Positions 12,054-22,803 of a stretch of 64,000 nucleotides of DNA are shown here, piece by piece. The position numbers and the translations under genes were made by a program. The notes under the pieces are model-generated. The model was given only the letters and a program-made list of their open reading frames with translations. It was not told where the DNA came from and ran no database searches. Where the stretch lies: positions 558,001 through 622,000 of the forward strand of contig NC_089193.1 in assembly GCF_947507565.1 (NCBI RefSeq), given 5' to 3'. Origin of the DNA: Oscarella lobularis. Lineage: Eukaryota > Porifera > Homoscleromorpha > Homosclerophorida > Oscarellidae. Every line of letters starts with the position of its first letter. Position 1 is the first letter of the stretch.

Positions 12054-13648
12054 TTACTTCTCCTTCGTAGAACCAATATTTGACACTGTAGTAACAATTG
12101 CGCCGCTTTCAATTGGCTGAAAAAGATATTGGCTAGATTCGTTTCTATCGTTGACAGTGCATCGTTCGGCTATGTTCCTGGAATGTACAAAAATCAGTTC
12201 AAGCGAAACTTCAGCAAAACAGAATATATCAAATAATTCGTACTCAGTTTTTTTTCCTGTTAGAGATCCATATTGGCTTTTCGAATTACGAGACTTCTTT
12301 TGTCTTTCACGCAATGTTCTTTCAGAAGCTAAAAAGAAGTTTTGCGTGATGATACTTGTGAATAATCAATCAATCTGTTAAATCGACTAACGGGCCTTTG
12401 TATAAATGAACCAATTTTTCAACGGATCGAGGCAAGAGCATTCACGGCACATCCGACGATACCTTGATGATGTTATGCTAACGAAAGGCTGCACAAACGA
12501 TCCAAAGATTACAATAATAAGACCAATAAGAACGAGAGTTTCGTGTTTGCAAATTTCTAAATCGCCGTATATTGTCAGAACTACCTAAAGACACCAGTTA
12601 CTTGAGAGACGATATTCACACTTATTCTTACTAGGAAAGGCATCCAAGTTGCGTACAAAACGATGATTTTTGTCACAAACACACGAGTTAATCTCCAATC
12701 TTTAGCAAACCAATTAGTATTTGTTTCTCCTACACTTTTAGGAGGACAATCAAAGCTTGTCCAATCTTTTCTTTCTTCATTCAAAACCCTTCCTTGATAA
12801 GATATCTTAGTATGAGCTTTCATCACGTACAGCAACATCAATACACCAGGACCAATTAGAACCCAGCTAACAATACACACAACGTATCTTCGCCTAAATA
12901 AAGAGGAAGAATACTTTAAGTTATGTAGCTATGACTACGAAAAACTACAAAATTAAAATCTTTCAAAAATGTAGACTTACCATTTGTTTATGATGTAAAG
13001 ACAGGAATATGTTTTGCTGGTGGGAAAGAACACTGCTCCCAACCCATGTGCCGCAATATGAAATAATGCTTTCAAAAGTCTCGCGCGCGCGGCTACATTT
13101 TGTAGCGGAAAGACCGGAATGGAAAGAGAAAACTTTTCTAGCAATTGTAGCTTTGCAGAGTAGAAGCGGTTCAGCAATACCAGAGAGTAGAAACCAAGAG
13201 TAATGAGTCTAAAACCCGCCAACGCAGAGACGACTGAATAAGGGCTGATATCGTTGTCGCCAGAAGTTTGGCGAATGCATTGGTTTAACAACATTGCCCC
13301 AAGAACAACGTTGACGACGGAGTTGACTAGTTCTGTAAAAGCAGTTGAGGCAAAAGTGGAATCAGATTCGATAGTCTTTCGCTCTATTGAAGAAATTACA
13401 AACTGAAGAAGCGAAGCAGCGTTCCACAGCATGCTCAAACTGCCGCATACAATAAGTAAATACGGCAGGAAGCGACGAACGTCAGCGTTACACTCGGCAA
13501 AGGATAAATTGCCGGTCGGGCTCGATATACTGCAAACACAGGAACACGATCCGTTGCAAAAAGGTGATCCCATCGTGACGCAACTGAAACTGAAAGAAAC
13601 CCCGCAGCTGTAGAATCCCGTATGATTTAAGGCGTTAGGTGTCGTCAT
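12054..13648 (-). CDS. 7TM receptor, same family (copy 2)
   Basis: Exons 13648-12981, 12893-12632, 12584-12392 and 12328-12054 sum to exactly 466 codons including the stop, with phases 2, 0 and 1 as in the neighbours. The extracellular N-terminus has a Cys-rich cluster (CNGSCSCVC). The TM3 end reads LLNRFYSAK. Exon 2 starts RRYVVCIVSWVL and ends ATWMPFLV. TM7 is LVLIGLIIVIFGSFVQPFV. The last exon encodes a charged, Lys/Arg-rich cytoplasmic tail. The donor before the last exon is GTTAGTC, a form used repeatedly in this window. Expected role: plasma-membrane receptor coupled to a G protein; the ligand is not predictable from the sequence. Confidence 0.78.
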
Positions 13649-14086
13649 ACCAGGAATAATTTGTTCTAGAACAAAGGAGGCGTGCTATAATAGCTACGAA
13701 CCGCGGGAAGAAAACTTCCTCAGCAACAAACAGACAAGACTTCAAAGCGTCTAAAACATCTAAAATAAGGTACGTTAAACGGGCTCTGGTGATGAGCGGA
13801 TTTGGCACGTCTACTTTAGCGGGGGGTGATTTCATCGCCATCACTGCTCTGAAGGAGATGGCTAGTACTTGACGCGCACTCAGAATCATTGCTGGATGAT
13901 CTCCTAGAACATGGAGAAACGACCGCTCTATACTTACGTCAGGCAAAACAAACTAGCGCATTTCTACTTTAGTGAACTTCTGTTGGCGGCCGTGGTCGTA
14001 ACGGTATGACGAGAATTTACCTTCGCCGATTCACAGACGCTCTTTTTACTCTAAGATTGCAATGTTTAATAACAGAATTTCATTCA
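13649..14086. other. Spacer between 7TM copies 2 and 3
   Basis: No convincing gene. A 103-codon minus-strand open frame at 13635-13946 runs into the copy 2 start region and has no family features. Confidence 0.5.
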
Positions 14087-15290
14087 TTAATTAAATCTCA
14101 CAGCCACTTCCTCCGAGCCAGTCTGACGATCACGCTCTGACTTGGTCGCACCTAAAGGTAACCAATAAATAAAAGCAGTAGTAAAATATTGAGAAGTTAC
14201 AAGAATTTTCGTCTGAAACGGAAGACGAAGAAAATCGTTTGTCGGTGAAATATAAGAGAGGTCGCTCAACGGCAAATCCAATAATTGCAATCACAAATCC
14301 ACAAATTTCGATTGATTCGCGAGAATCAATTCCCTTGTCATCAAAAACAGTCAAAACTATCTACAAATACAATAGTGACCGTTGTGATAATCAGAAAATC
14401 CTAAAACGGTTTTATACCAGAAGAGGAAGCCAAGTGACGTACGTAATAATAATTGCTCGAAGGCAAACGCGTGTCGTTCCCCATTCAATGGAAAACCAAT
14501 GAACATCAATAGAAACTGCTTCTAAAGAGCACTCATGGATATCAGGTATGTCTCTTTCATTCTGCAATGCTCCAGTGAAACGTTTTTCATTCACAATGTA
14601 GATTATCAGAATAGCACAATAACCAATTACGGAATAGCTTACGCCTAAGACAACATATCTCTCCCTAAACAAAAAAATGATTACCTTACAATAACCTCTG
14701 ATCTATGTTGACTGTTACCAATTCGTTATGACGTACAAGCACGGGTAGGAACTACCACCACCTGTAAAAAATAGTAGGATACCACAAGTACCAAGGACCA
14801 GTGCAAACATCCACCAAACAATAAAGACAATTGTCGATTTAGATTTTGGTGGGAAAATGACAATTGCCAGAGCAAACTTTGCTTTAGATGGAAATTTTGC
14901 TGAGTAGAAGCGATTGATTAGAAGAGGGGTGAAGAGAACCATGTAAAGAAGACGAATGTACACAAAGCCAAAAATGGCATATCGAGCTGTACTGTCTTGT
15001 ATGCTTGAGAGAGCTATCACCCCAAACACAAGAATAAGAAAGCATGGCCCCAGTTCGATGCATGTCAGAAAAAGTAAATATGCATCAAATCGATCTGCAT
15101 GCCTTCTGCATTTTCTGCGAAATCGGTTATAGAGCCTGCAGAAGAAGGCGATACTGCAAAGACAGACGAAAGAAACACTTGCCACAAGGAGATAGAGAAG
15201 GACGAGACGAAAGGTAGGGCTGTACTCAAGGAACTTGGCTTCACTCGCATTATTTCGGTGAGATCCGTTGCAGATATCTGAGAACGACAT
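14087..15290 (-). CDS. 7TM receptor, same family (copy 3)
   Basis: Exons 15290-14719, 14664-14418, 14360-14201 and 14151-14087 give 347 residues plus a stop with phases 2, 0 and 1. TM1 is RLVLLYLLVASVSFVCLCSI; TM3 is followed by LLINRFYSAKFP, the best-preserved form of the DRY-position motif in the array. Exon 2 begins ERYVVLGVSY and ends YVTWLPLLV. TM7 is IEICGFVIAIIGFAVERPLLYF. The cytoplasmic tail is much shorter than in copies 1 and 2, because the last exon codes only about 21 residues. A read-through of the last intron would give a different C-terminus ending in KxxxRA-like residues, so the short last exon rests on the clean splice sites. Confidence 0.76.
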
Positions 15291-16023
15291 CGCCTAGCTT
15301 ACGCAGCGGTAGTCTCGCGTGTCCTGAACTACACTCTTGGGACGTCCCTGGCCCCCAAAAGCAATGGGCGTTGAGCCGACTGATATCAACGAGGGGAACG
15401 AAGAGCCGAAAGCGAGCCGGATGGAGAGGAAGCAGATTAAGATGAGATGGAAGCCAGGCCACGTCGAAATTCTAGACCGCCCGCCAGGCTTCGTGCGTCA
15501 GTCTAGGTCGTACGTCGACTGCGACGATGAGCAGTTAATTAGTCGGAATTCGGAGTGGTACGTGGGTCCGAACGTGTGACTGTATGTGAGTTCGTATATT
15601 TGTGATGCCTGCGAGTACGTCTGTCTTCCAGGAGCGGCGTTCGACGCCTAATGGCGTTTGGTCTTTCGTCTATAGCTGCTAATAAGGCGCGATTGCGTCA
15701 AATCGCGGATTCAGGTCCAGCCACAGGCTTTGTATGGCCATTCCTTTCACGTCTCAGCAAGGTTTACGAAGAGAGTGATTTATTGTGACTGAGTCCTAAT
15801 ACCAGACCTACCAATTATATGGCGCTCTTCTTTCTCCAAGGTTGTTGCTGCCACCTGAACGCATAATTAATGCCGTGTATATGTTAGTGCATCTATAAAT
15901 GTATTTGTACCCTCTTAGGAGACGTCATTTGTGCAGTCTGGTCGTTTCTTTTCAGTAAGGCCTTTAGCATTCCAGAGCAGAGGCAAACTTCGTCCATTAT
16001 GGCCGCTATAGACTCAGAGTCGC
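15291..16023. other. Intergenic stretch
   Basis: This contains the presumed promoter of 7TM copy 3 and otherwise no supported feature. Open frames on both strands at 15250-15580 overlap each other and lack splice sites. Confidence 0.5.
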
Positions 16024-16500
16024 TCATTGTCCTCTTGCTGCCTGTTTCCGAGACGGAGTCAAGTCGAAAACTTGATCTAGCCTCCGATCTATCATGTTCG
16101 ATGATGCTGCCAATATATTGTAATCGTTGATGCAGCTACGCTCTTCCGTACTTTTCCATTCGTCTGAAAAAGACGCCTGGAGAATTTTCTGCTGCTCAGC
16201 TTCAGTGGCTTTAGCTGCCATGTCGACTTTTGTTTCCTTTTGCATAAAACTACAATTTCACTCCCGGGGGAAGCATTCTGACGCGATTTAATTACCTTCT
16301 CCCCACCAATAACCGACTTGACCGTTGCTAGGTAAGGTCCCATCTTTTTGTAATCCGCCATGACTTTTGTTCCAGAAGAAAGAGCTGCGAAGTTTCCGTT
16401 GTATGGATTCAGTTTGCTAATTGGTTTGGTCTCGCGAAAGCCGTCTTCATTATAGCAAACCAAAAATTTTTCTACCGCGCAAAGGACATACTACGTCAGA
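16024..16500 (-). CDS. Small gene of unknown function, partial model
   Basis: The minus-strand frame starting at 16463 gives GFRETKPISKLNPYNGN, then a stretch with SGTKVMADYKKMGPYLATVKSVIGGEK that resembles a small Tudor- or SH3-like beta-barrel segment. A donor (GTAATT) near 16294 and an acceptor (ATTGTAG) near 16250 could remove a 45-bp intron; without splicing the frame stays open to 16092. The start is not fixed, because the frame is open upstream of the first Met. I do not recognise the family, and it may be a fragment. Confidence 0.3.
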
Positions 16501-19500
16501 CTGCTAGTGAAAGGAGGTGGGTGTCACTTAATTAGGAGCAAACGACGTTGAGGGAGAGCGATCACGTCATCGCACGCGTTTCTAATCGCATTAGTATTTA
16601 ACACTCCTGGGACCTATCCGACATCCAAGGGGTATCCGCTATCCAAGGGGTATCGAGAGATTTCTCACGTACCTATTCCCTTTCGTTATGGCTACTTTTC
16701 AGAACCATGCATCGCTGAATCGCGCGCCATGGGGCTTAGAATTACCAGGACACGCGTTCCCATGCAGACGTGCTCGCTAGATTCGCGCGTTGATCGCGAA
16801 CGTACTTATACAAATATGCACGCGCGTTTTAATTGCGAACGAGTTTTGATTGCGCCGCCCTGCTATTATATCCGCGCGTCTTCTATCGTCCTGAATAACG
16901 TTTCTGTGGCTCCTCTAGACTATATGAACGCTTGGAAGGCACAAAACTGAACTTACGTACGTCCATGCTGCATCTTTTTCCACTGTGCAAGTTTTATCTT
17001 GAACAACTGGCCTGCGCATTCTTCTTCGCTTGCGTCCCCGGTGTCATAGCAGAAGTCGTCGTCCAAATTTGCTTTTTTGGGACACGAGATGTCATTTTGT
17101 ATGTGCTATAGTGAAGGTAAGACGCGCGATTATAAAGCGTCCGTGTTTGCCAAGAGTCTGTGCCGTTATACCCGGCGATTGCGCGCCCGCGCATTTGAGA
17201 GATGAATTCATCCAATGAGGGCGAGTTGTCTATATATTTGAAGCAAGCCAATGTGAGCTTGCATTCGCGTACTAATTGCTTTACACAATTGTATCAATTA
17301 TGCAAGTTGAGCGTCTGCATTCATGGAGCGTCGTACACGGAACAGCCCAAAGAGTTATTGCGCTTGGCGTGATGGCAGAACAGAAATTCCAAAGCAAACC
17401 CTCAGTCATTGGCGAAAGAAGCAACTGGTGGGTTCCGTCGCCGAGACAGATGTCGACACAAACTCCGAAGCGGCCCCGGCGATCGTCCCCGCGTCACAGT
17501 CCCAATCGAATTTAAGAGAGCAATTACCATTAGTCCAAGGGAACGATTCGGTGCCAAGCTGATTGTAGAGCTCAACAGAGATACGTTCACACCGAATGTG
17601 AAACCATGTGTTACAAGTTTCACACAGAATCCCACGTTGATTGGAACGGACGCTTTTTTCACAAACGCCACAGGGAAATTTGATTGGGCCGGGGTTTAGC
17701 TAGATATCACCACAGGAGATAAAAAGCAGCAAAAAAAAAGATTATTCTCCATCTACGGAAGCGTAATTTTGAGACCCAAGACGAACAGTAGATTCGTGAT
17801 TTTGATCGATTGCCGAACAGAATCAGCCAGGACGGCACAGTTAGACAAACAGCAACTAAAGATATACCCATTGGGTAGATATAAAGAGCATGAAAACTTC
17901 CGTAGTAGCCAGCTAGAAGAAAAACATTTCGTTCCAGACGGTACAAAATTGCCACAATCAGGGACATACACTGAATCAAAATGGATGTAGACATAAATAT
18001 GATCAGTATTTACACAAGAGACAGCCGCGATGACGCCGAGAGACAAGAAAAGGAATTCAAATCTAACGAGCATTATCCGGGAGTCCATCTTGATCCCAAA
18101 TACGGGCTTCAAGAATTCCGTAAACCACGAGATTCCCCGCGGATAGACGCTGCTTTTCTCACGCAGGGCATAGCCTGGCTATGTGACAGCTCCGAACGAC
18201 GAAGAATCGCTTCGCAAAAAAGAGATTCTGGCGACTCTACAGTGTGAACCTAGCTGTAAATGCAGTCCCGGATGCTAAAGAAACTCATGCTCAAGAGGGT
18301 AGAACCTCTGGTAGAACCGCTGCGATCCCCCCCTCATAGACGTTTTTCATGGGTACGTACCCGCCCGGACCGTGGTCAGAAAATGCCTTGAACAGCACGA
18401 CGGTGTGATAATAACCATAGGATAATAGAGCTAATGCATGTGACGTCACCTGATCACGTGCGTTACCTCTGAGTGGCAGAAAGCGTGCCACTCAAAATAA
18501 AAAAGGCCGTAGCGCATCTAAGCGAAACCTCATTTGTTCTTACCTAGCTGCCTTGGCAGCTTCTAATAGGTTAGATTATCATTGCCCAAAGGTGTCGCGG
18601 TAGCTAGACGCGATTTAAAGCGTTTTCGAAGAGCTTTTGAGCTTCGCGGTGTAGAGACCCGCGAAACGCGTGAAGGTTTCTCTAGCGAAGCGACTTTAAT
18701 TAATTGATTAAGCACCGCGTAGTGTAATGGCATGCTCAACATTTTGGCGTACCTACCGGTGTAAAAACACTAATTCTGAAGGCTTTACTAGCTCATTCAG
18801 ATGAAAAAGTAGCTTACTGCGCCTTAAACGCTAAACCAATCGCCCTTTCAGACAACTATCAGTTCGAATTCAAGTTTCTAATGTTACATCTTCTAAATCA
18901 AGCGACACGTTTTGTTTGCAACGAGCTGAGACGTGAAAACTTCGAAAGTGTCCCCGAAAAACGAAGCACGCTTTAAAATGTCTGTTGTGTTATTAACTTC
19001 ACTGTACGAAAGTACAAAACCCTTCTTCAGCGCAGTTAAGCTGTGACGAGGGTTTCTGTGGGTGCGGCCATACGCCGCTCTTACGTTTCTCCCACTCAGT
19101 TGCGCGCGCTACCACTGCTCTCTGACGTTGTGCATAAGCTCTATAGCCATAGCGCAAACCAATGCGTCTACGGATGCACGGGAGTGCTACGCCCACAAGA
19201 ATCTTTTCCCTGGATCCGTCTCAAACTCAAGTCGACGAAAAAGAAGTCTCAAGATGAGTGGAACTTTGGTAAGCATCGTTGTTTATATCATGTGGCATAA
19301 TAGATGAGCTCATGTCTATTCATAGTAACTCTGTCCAAAGTATAGGCAGATCCCAAACTGGCCTCAAATGGAATCCGACGTCGCCCGCAGCGTAAGAAAC
19401 GCCTTCATAAAGTCTTTTTGGCTATATTTTGTGTTTTGGAAAGGTTCACAAGTCAGGGCCGGTCAGTTAGCAGATCGAGGTGAAGCAGAAGTCATTCCAG

Positions 19501-19602
19501 AAACGATTTCTATTTTCACCTCAGGTTCTTCTTTGAGTCAAACGTCGAGGGGAATAGAAAACTGAGCAAGCAAGGTCCGTCTTGCTGTCCTAGCTCCCCC
19601 TT
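16501..19602. other. Gene-poor stretch
   Basis: No confident gene. A short duplicated motif (ATCCAAGGGGTATC, twice) occurs at about 16622-16655. At 17270-17700 two overlapping plus-strand frames (79 and 96 codons) are open but unrecognised. The minus strand at 17707-18112 is hydrophobic and listed separately. The rest shows nothing I can name. Confidence 0.5.
17707..18112 (-). pseudogene. Possible degraded membrane-protein fragment
   Basis: Two overlapping minus-strand frames contain hydrophobic runs (LVRFEFLFLSLGVIAAVS, then further segments including LVAVCLTVPSWLILF in another frame). A single frame shift near 18000 would join at least three membrane-like segments. This could be a relic of the 7TM array located 3 kb away, but no family motif (NRFYSAK, TWxPFLV) is seen, so the call is tentative. 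Confidence 0.25.
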
Positions 19603-19796
19603 CTGTTATCCGGGACCTGCGACGACGAAGATTCGGAAGACAGAATCTCCGGCCAGGAAGGCCATTCTCTTGGTTCTTTGAAGGCGAATTTGCTTCAGAA
19701 CGACGTAAAGGTTTTCTCCTCGCATAGCGGGTAGGCGTACGCACGCGGAAAAGTCCCTTTTCCCCGATATCCACGTCGATTGACCGCAATCTTAGG

Positions 19797-19841
19797 TCTA
19801 AATTTTAGGATCAGATAATCTAGTCCTAAAATTTAGACCAG
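19797..19841. repeat. Hairpin with perfect 16-bp arms
   Basis: GGTCTAAATTTTAGGA at 19797-19812 and its exact reverse complement at 19826-19841 enclose a 13-base loop. The duplicate at 26.7 kb has only the right arm, so the left arm and loop were gained here or lost there. Confidence 0.8.
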
Positions 19842-20459
19842 TAGGATCTAGAATTGGCTAAAAGTGCGCTGTCAGCATACGTAGCCACATGCCGAAGATA
19901 TATCGCCCTAATTTATTTTTCTATAGGCGTTGCTAGCTTTCTCTAAATCCAAAATCTTCATGGTTAGCTTGCTGCTCTGTTGCCAAACCATTCTTTTGGA
20001 AGTAGAAGAACGATATAGTAGTTTCACAACACTTCGTTCGTATGACTTACGCTTTATAGGGCTCTAGTAGATGAATCATATATATGTCGCCCTTTACAAT
20101 GCTTCTATATTCATTCTTCCAGCTATATTATCTGCATGGCGCCAGGATAAATTTAGCTAAAGGTTCGCAATACGCATGCGTGTATATATCAGAGTTGCGA
20201 ACTTGGCTTTGAAAAGTCTTATCCGGTTAGAGCACATGAGCACATCCAAATTGAACATCTCAATCCAAACTCGAGTGTCGACCTAGAGTTCTACATTTGA
20301 GGTGCGACAACATATGTACGGGCACCATTTAGTCGCGTAAGACTATACGAAACGCTGAATCGCATCGTTCTGAAGTGAAGCTCATTCACAGCCTATATTC
20401 TTTCTCTCTGTTTACCTTCGTAGCGTTTGAAGACGGAGAAAGAAACGAGACGGCAAAGG

Positions 20460-20955
20460 ATGCAAGCTAGACATCTTTTGTTCCCCGTCCTGATGCTCAC
20501 CGCTACTTTTTGCGGTTCTCTGGCGCTGAGTACATCCTTTTCTCACACGCCGTCAAACTGATATAAAGCCTGCAACGTTGTCTCTCGTTCCGTACAGGAT
20601 GTTCCAGACCACGTCCGTGTAATTCGTCAGAAGGCTACGTTCTCTTGGGGTCGCCAACGTCAGTTTGTCAACCGGGCTCGTGGTATGGATACACCTGGTC
20701 AAGCAGAGTGCCTAAGTGCAGAAAACGTATGATTTTAACTATAGGAATCTACCTTGCAGCTCTAGAGTGTTGTTTAGGATATTGCACTCCTCTGCTTGCA
20801 CCAGAGAACGGATCTTTGAACGTGCATCGTCACATAGCGTACTATCGATGTGACGACAGCTTAGGCTGGTAGGAAGCAGCAATCGAACTTGCTTACATAA
20901 CGGAATTAAAGTTCACATTGGTCTGGATCACCTGTTTGGTGTTCGCGTAAGTCTT
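20460..20955 (+). pseudogene. Truncated sushi-gene copy
   Basis: The copy keeps a start codon and a signal peptide (MQARHLLFPVLMLTATF), matching the intact partner at 27252. The first sushi exon has lost about 60 bases against the partner. The second sushi exon starts normally (YCTPLLAPENGSLNVHR) and retains the Cys that is Arg in the partner. It then has a one-base deletion (AGCTTAGG for AGCTTTAGG) and stops at GGC-TGG-TAG. With the later exons absent, this is a dead 5' fragment of the sushi-tyrosinase-like gene. Confidence 0.8.
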
Positions 20956-22256
20956 TTTCTAGATCGAGTTGCTGCCGGGCATCTGTGTTCCTCCGGCCAT
21001 ACGATACAGCTCATCGATCGTCACGCCATCAACGATCCAAATTTGCATAATTCCCAGAGTAGGGATAGGTCTGCGGAAGGAGGGAGAAATGTTGTATATT
21101 TCTGTCGGCGGAGCAATGCGGTAAGCACAACCTCAGGGTAACTTTAAACAGGAAATAATTTTCATATTCTTTTTCCTAAGGCTATTCAAAAATAGTTGCG
21201 CAGCATACCGTTTGTTCTGATCGCCTACGGACTCTATGCAATGCTCACTGCTACAACGAAGTATAAAATTAAATAGATAGCACTAAAATTATAAACCTCT
21301 TTGAGTAGAAATTGCGGTTGTCCAGCAGTCTCTCACGTGAAAACGGCACGTGTAATCGCTGTGGGGTCTACCTTATCTGCCAGTCCGTGCGTACTTCGCT
21401 GAAGTATCGTCAATCAATGAAGAGTTGTGATCTCTGCTGTCCGTAGAGGCAGATGCATCCTTGACTGCGTCTTACTGCACACAAATGGTGGAGCTCACTT
21501 CCGCTATCTGCCTAACTAAGTTAGTCCTTTCTGCATGGAACGGTGGCGCTTCGTAGAAAACCGCTTAGGTAGACCATGTATGGTCAAAGATTCGAGCAAC
21601 CAATTCGGGCTAACAGTACAAATAGGCTTAGGCAGACCATGTATGGTCAAAGATTCGAGCAACCAATTAGGGCTAACAGTACAAATAGAAAAGGTCTTCT
21701 TCGTCTTTCATAATCTGTTCTACGCCTGCAGTAAATTGAAAGCATTTATTTCTGCGGAAGGAGAAATAACGTTTGTTTGCGAGCATTTGATGGCGAGAAA
21801 GAGTAAGTACTGCATGAGATCATCATATGTGTAAAACCCGGGAATAGCGCCCCGGATTCCAACGTTTCGGTCCGTCACACATGCACAATGTTATGAAGTT
21901 TGGCATGGGGTACTTCGTAAAAGCCGGTGGGTAACGAAAACTCATACGTGCAAGCTTGTGTACGTACCGCAGAGGATCGTCTTGAAGATAATCTAATTAG
22001 CCGCTAGACTACGTCTCGGTTGTCTTTTGACGATTGAGAGAGTCGATCTTCTCGAAGGTCATTGTTTCAGCTACAAGAAGTTTTTCGATAGTAATAGTAA
22101 ATATTTTCGCAAAGCAAAGCTCGGACGTATAGTGTACTCACTAGTCTGCATTGGAATGAAAACTCGTATGGAGCTAGGATGTTTTTGCGACGCAAATATT
22201 TACCATCTGTGTATTTATCCGACTAATGGAACTAAACTCAGCTTTTATATATAGGC
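20956..22256. other. Intergenic stretch before the PLAT-oxidase gene
   Basis: No supported exon other than a 63-bp tandem duplication (listed). A 75-codon frame at 22027-22254 abuts the PLAT exon but is separated from it by a TATATAG acceptor; it could hold an upstream exon, but I cannot show one. Confidence 0.45.
21564..21688. repeat. Two-unit 63-bp tandem duplication
   Basis: CTTAGGTAGACCATGTATGG and the following 43 bases are repeated immediately at 21627 with two or three differences. The unit is 21 codons, so an open plus-strand frame (21535-21834) passes through both copies. The frame has no other sign of being a gene. Confidence 0.85.
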
Positions 22257-22721
22257 ATGAACAGTGCTGCAGACAAGGTCATATACCGTATTCGTATTCA
22301 CACCGGAGAGTGCGACGAATGCGAAGACACGGATGTCTCCGTGACAATCGTAGGAGAAGACGGTTCTTTCAAATTCAATCCACGAAAACGACATGCAGTG
22401 GATGGCAGCGTCAGCCTTTTTCTCTCTCAGTCGGTAAGTGTTAGTTGGTGCTCGTTCATCTTGAAGTTTGTGACAGATGAACGGATTTTATTGTTAGGAA
22501 AATGTTTTTGAAGTTGCAAGCGAGAAGAGTGTTGGATATATCAACTTGGTGCAGGTCGATCATAACGTCAATCCTCTGCTTGATCGGAGTTGGCGCCTGG
22601 AATCTATTACAATTGAAGACACGTCTTTGAAAACGACTTACCACTTTCCTTGCAACGAATGGTTCTCTCACAGCAAAGACAATTGCCGGCAGTCCCGTTC
22701 TTTCCTTGATCGAAAGAGTAC

Positions 22722-22803
<82 letters not shown>

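Larger units (their letters stand above)
19603..20955 (+). repeat. Segmental duplication, copy 1 (partner 26495-27797)
   Basis: This region aligns along most of its length with 26495-27797, including upstream sequence, the signal-peptide exon and two sushi exons. It differs by many small substitutions and indels. Homology starts near GTTATCCGGGACCTGCGACG and stops abruptly after GTTCGCGTAAG. The copy therefore lacks all later exons of the partner gene. Confidence 0.88.

Noticed and set aside
13635-13946. 103-codon minus-strand frame upstream of 7TM copy 2
   Set aside because: It overlaps the start of copy 2 and its hydrophobic pattern does not fit an additional exon of the family.
17323-17699. 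Basic frames with NSPKSYCAWRDGRTEIP and SPRERFGAKLIVELN
   Set aside because: Two different overlapping frames without splice support or recognisable family; kept only as a note in the gene-poor stretch.
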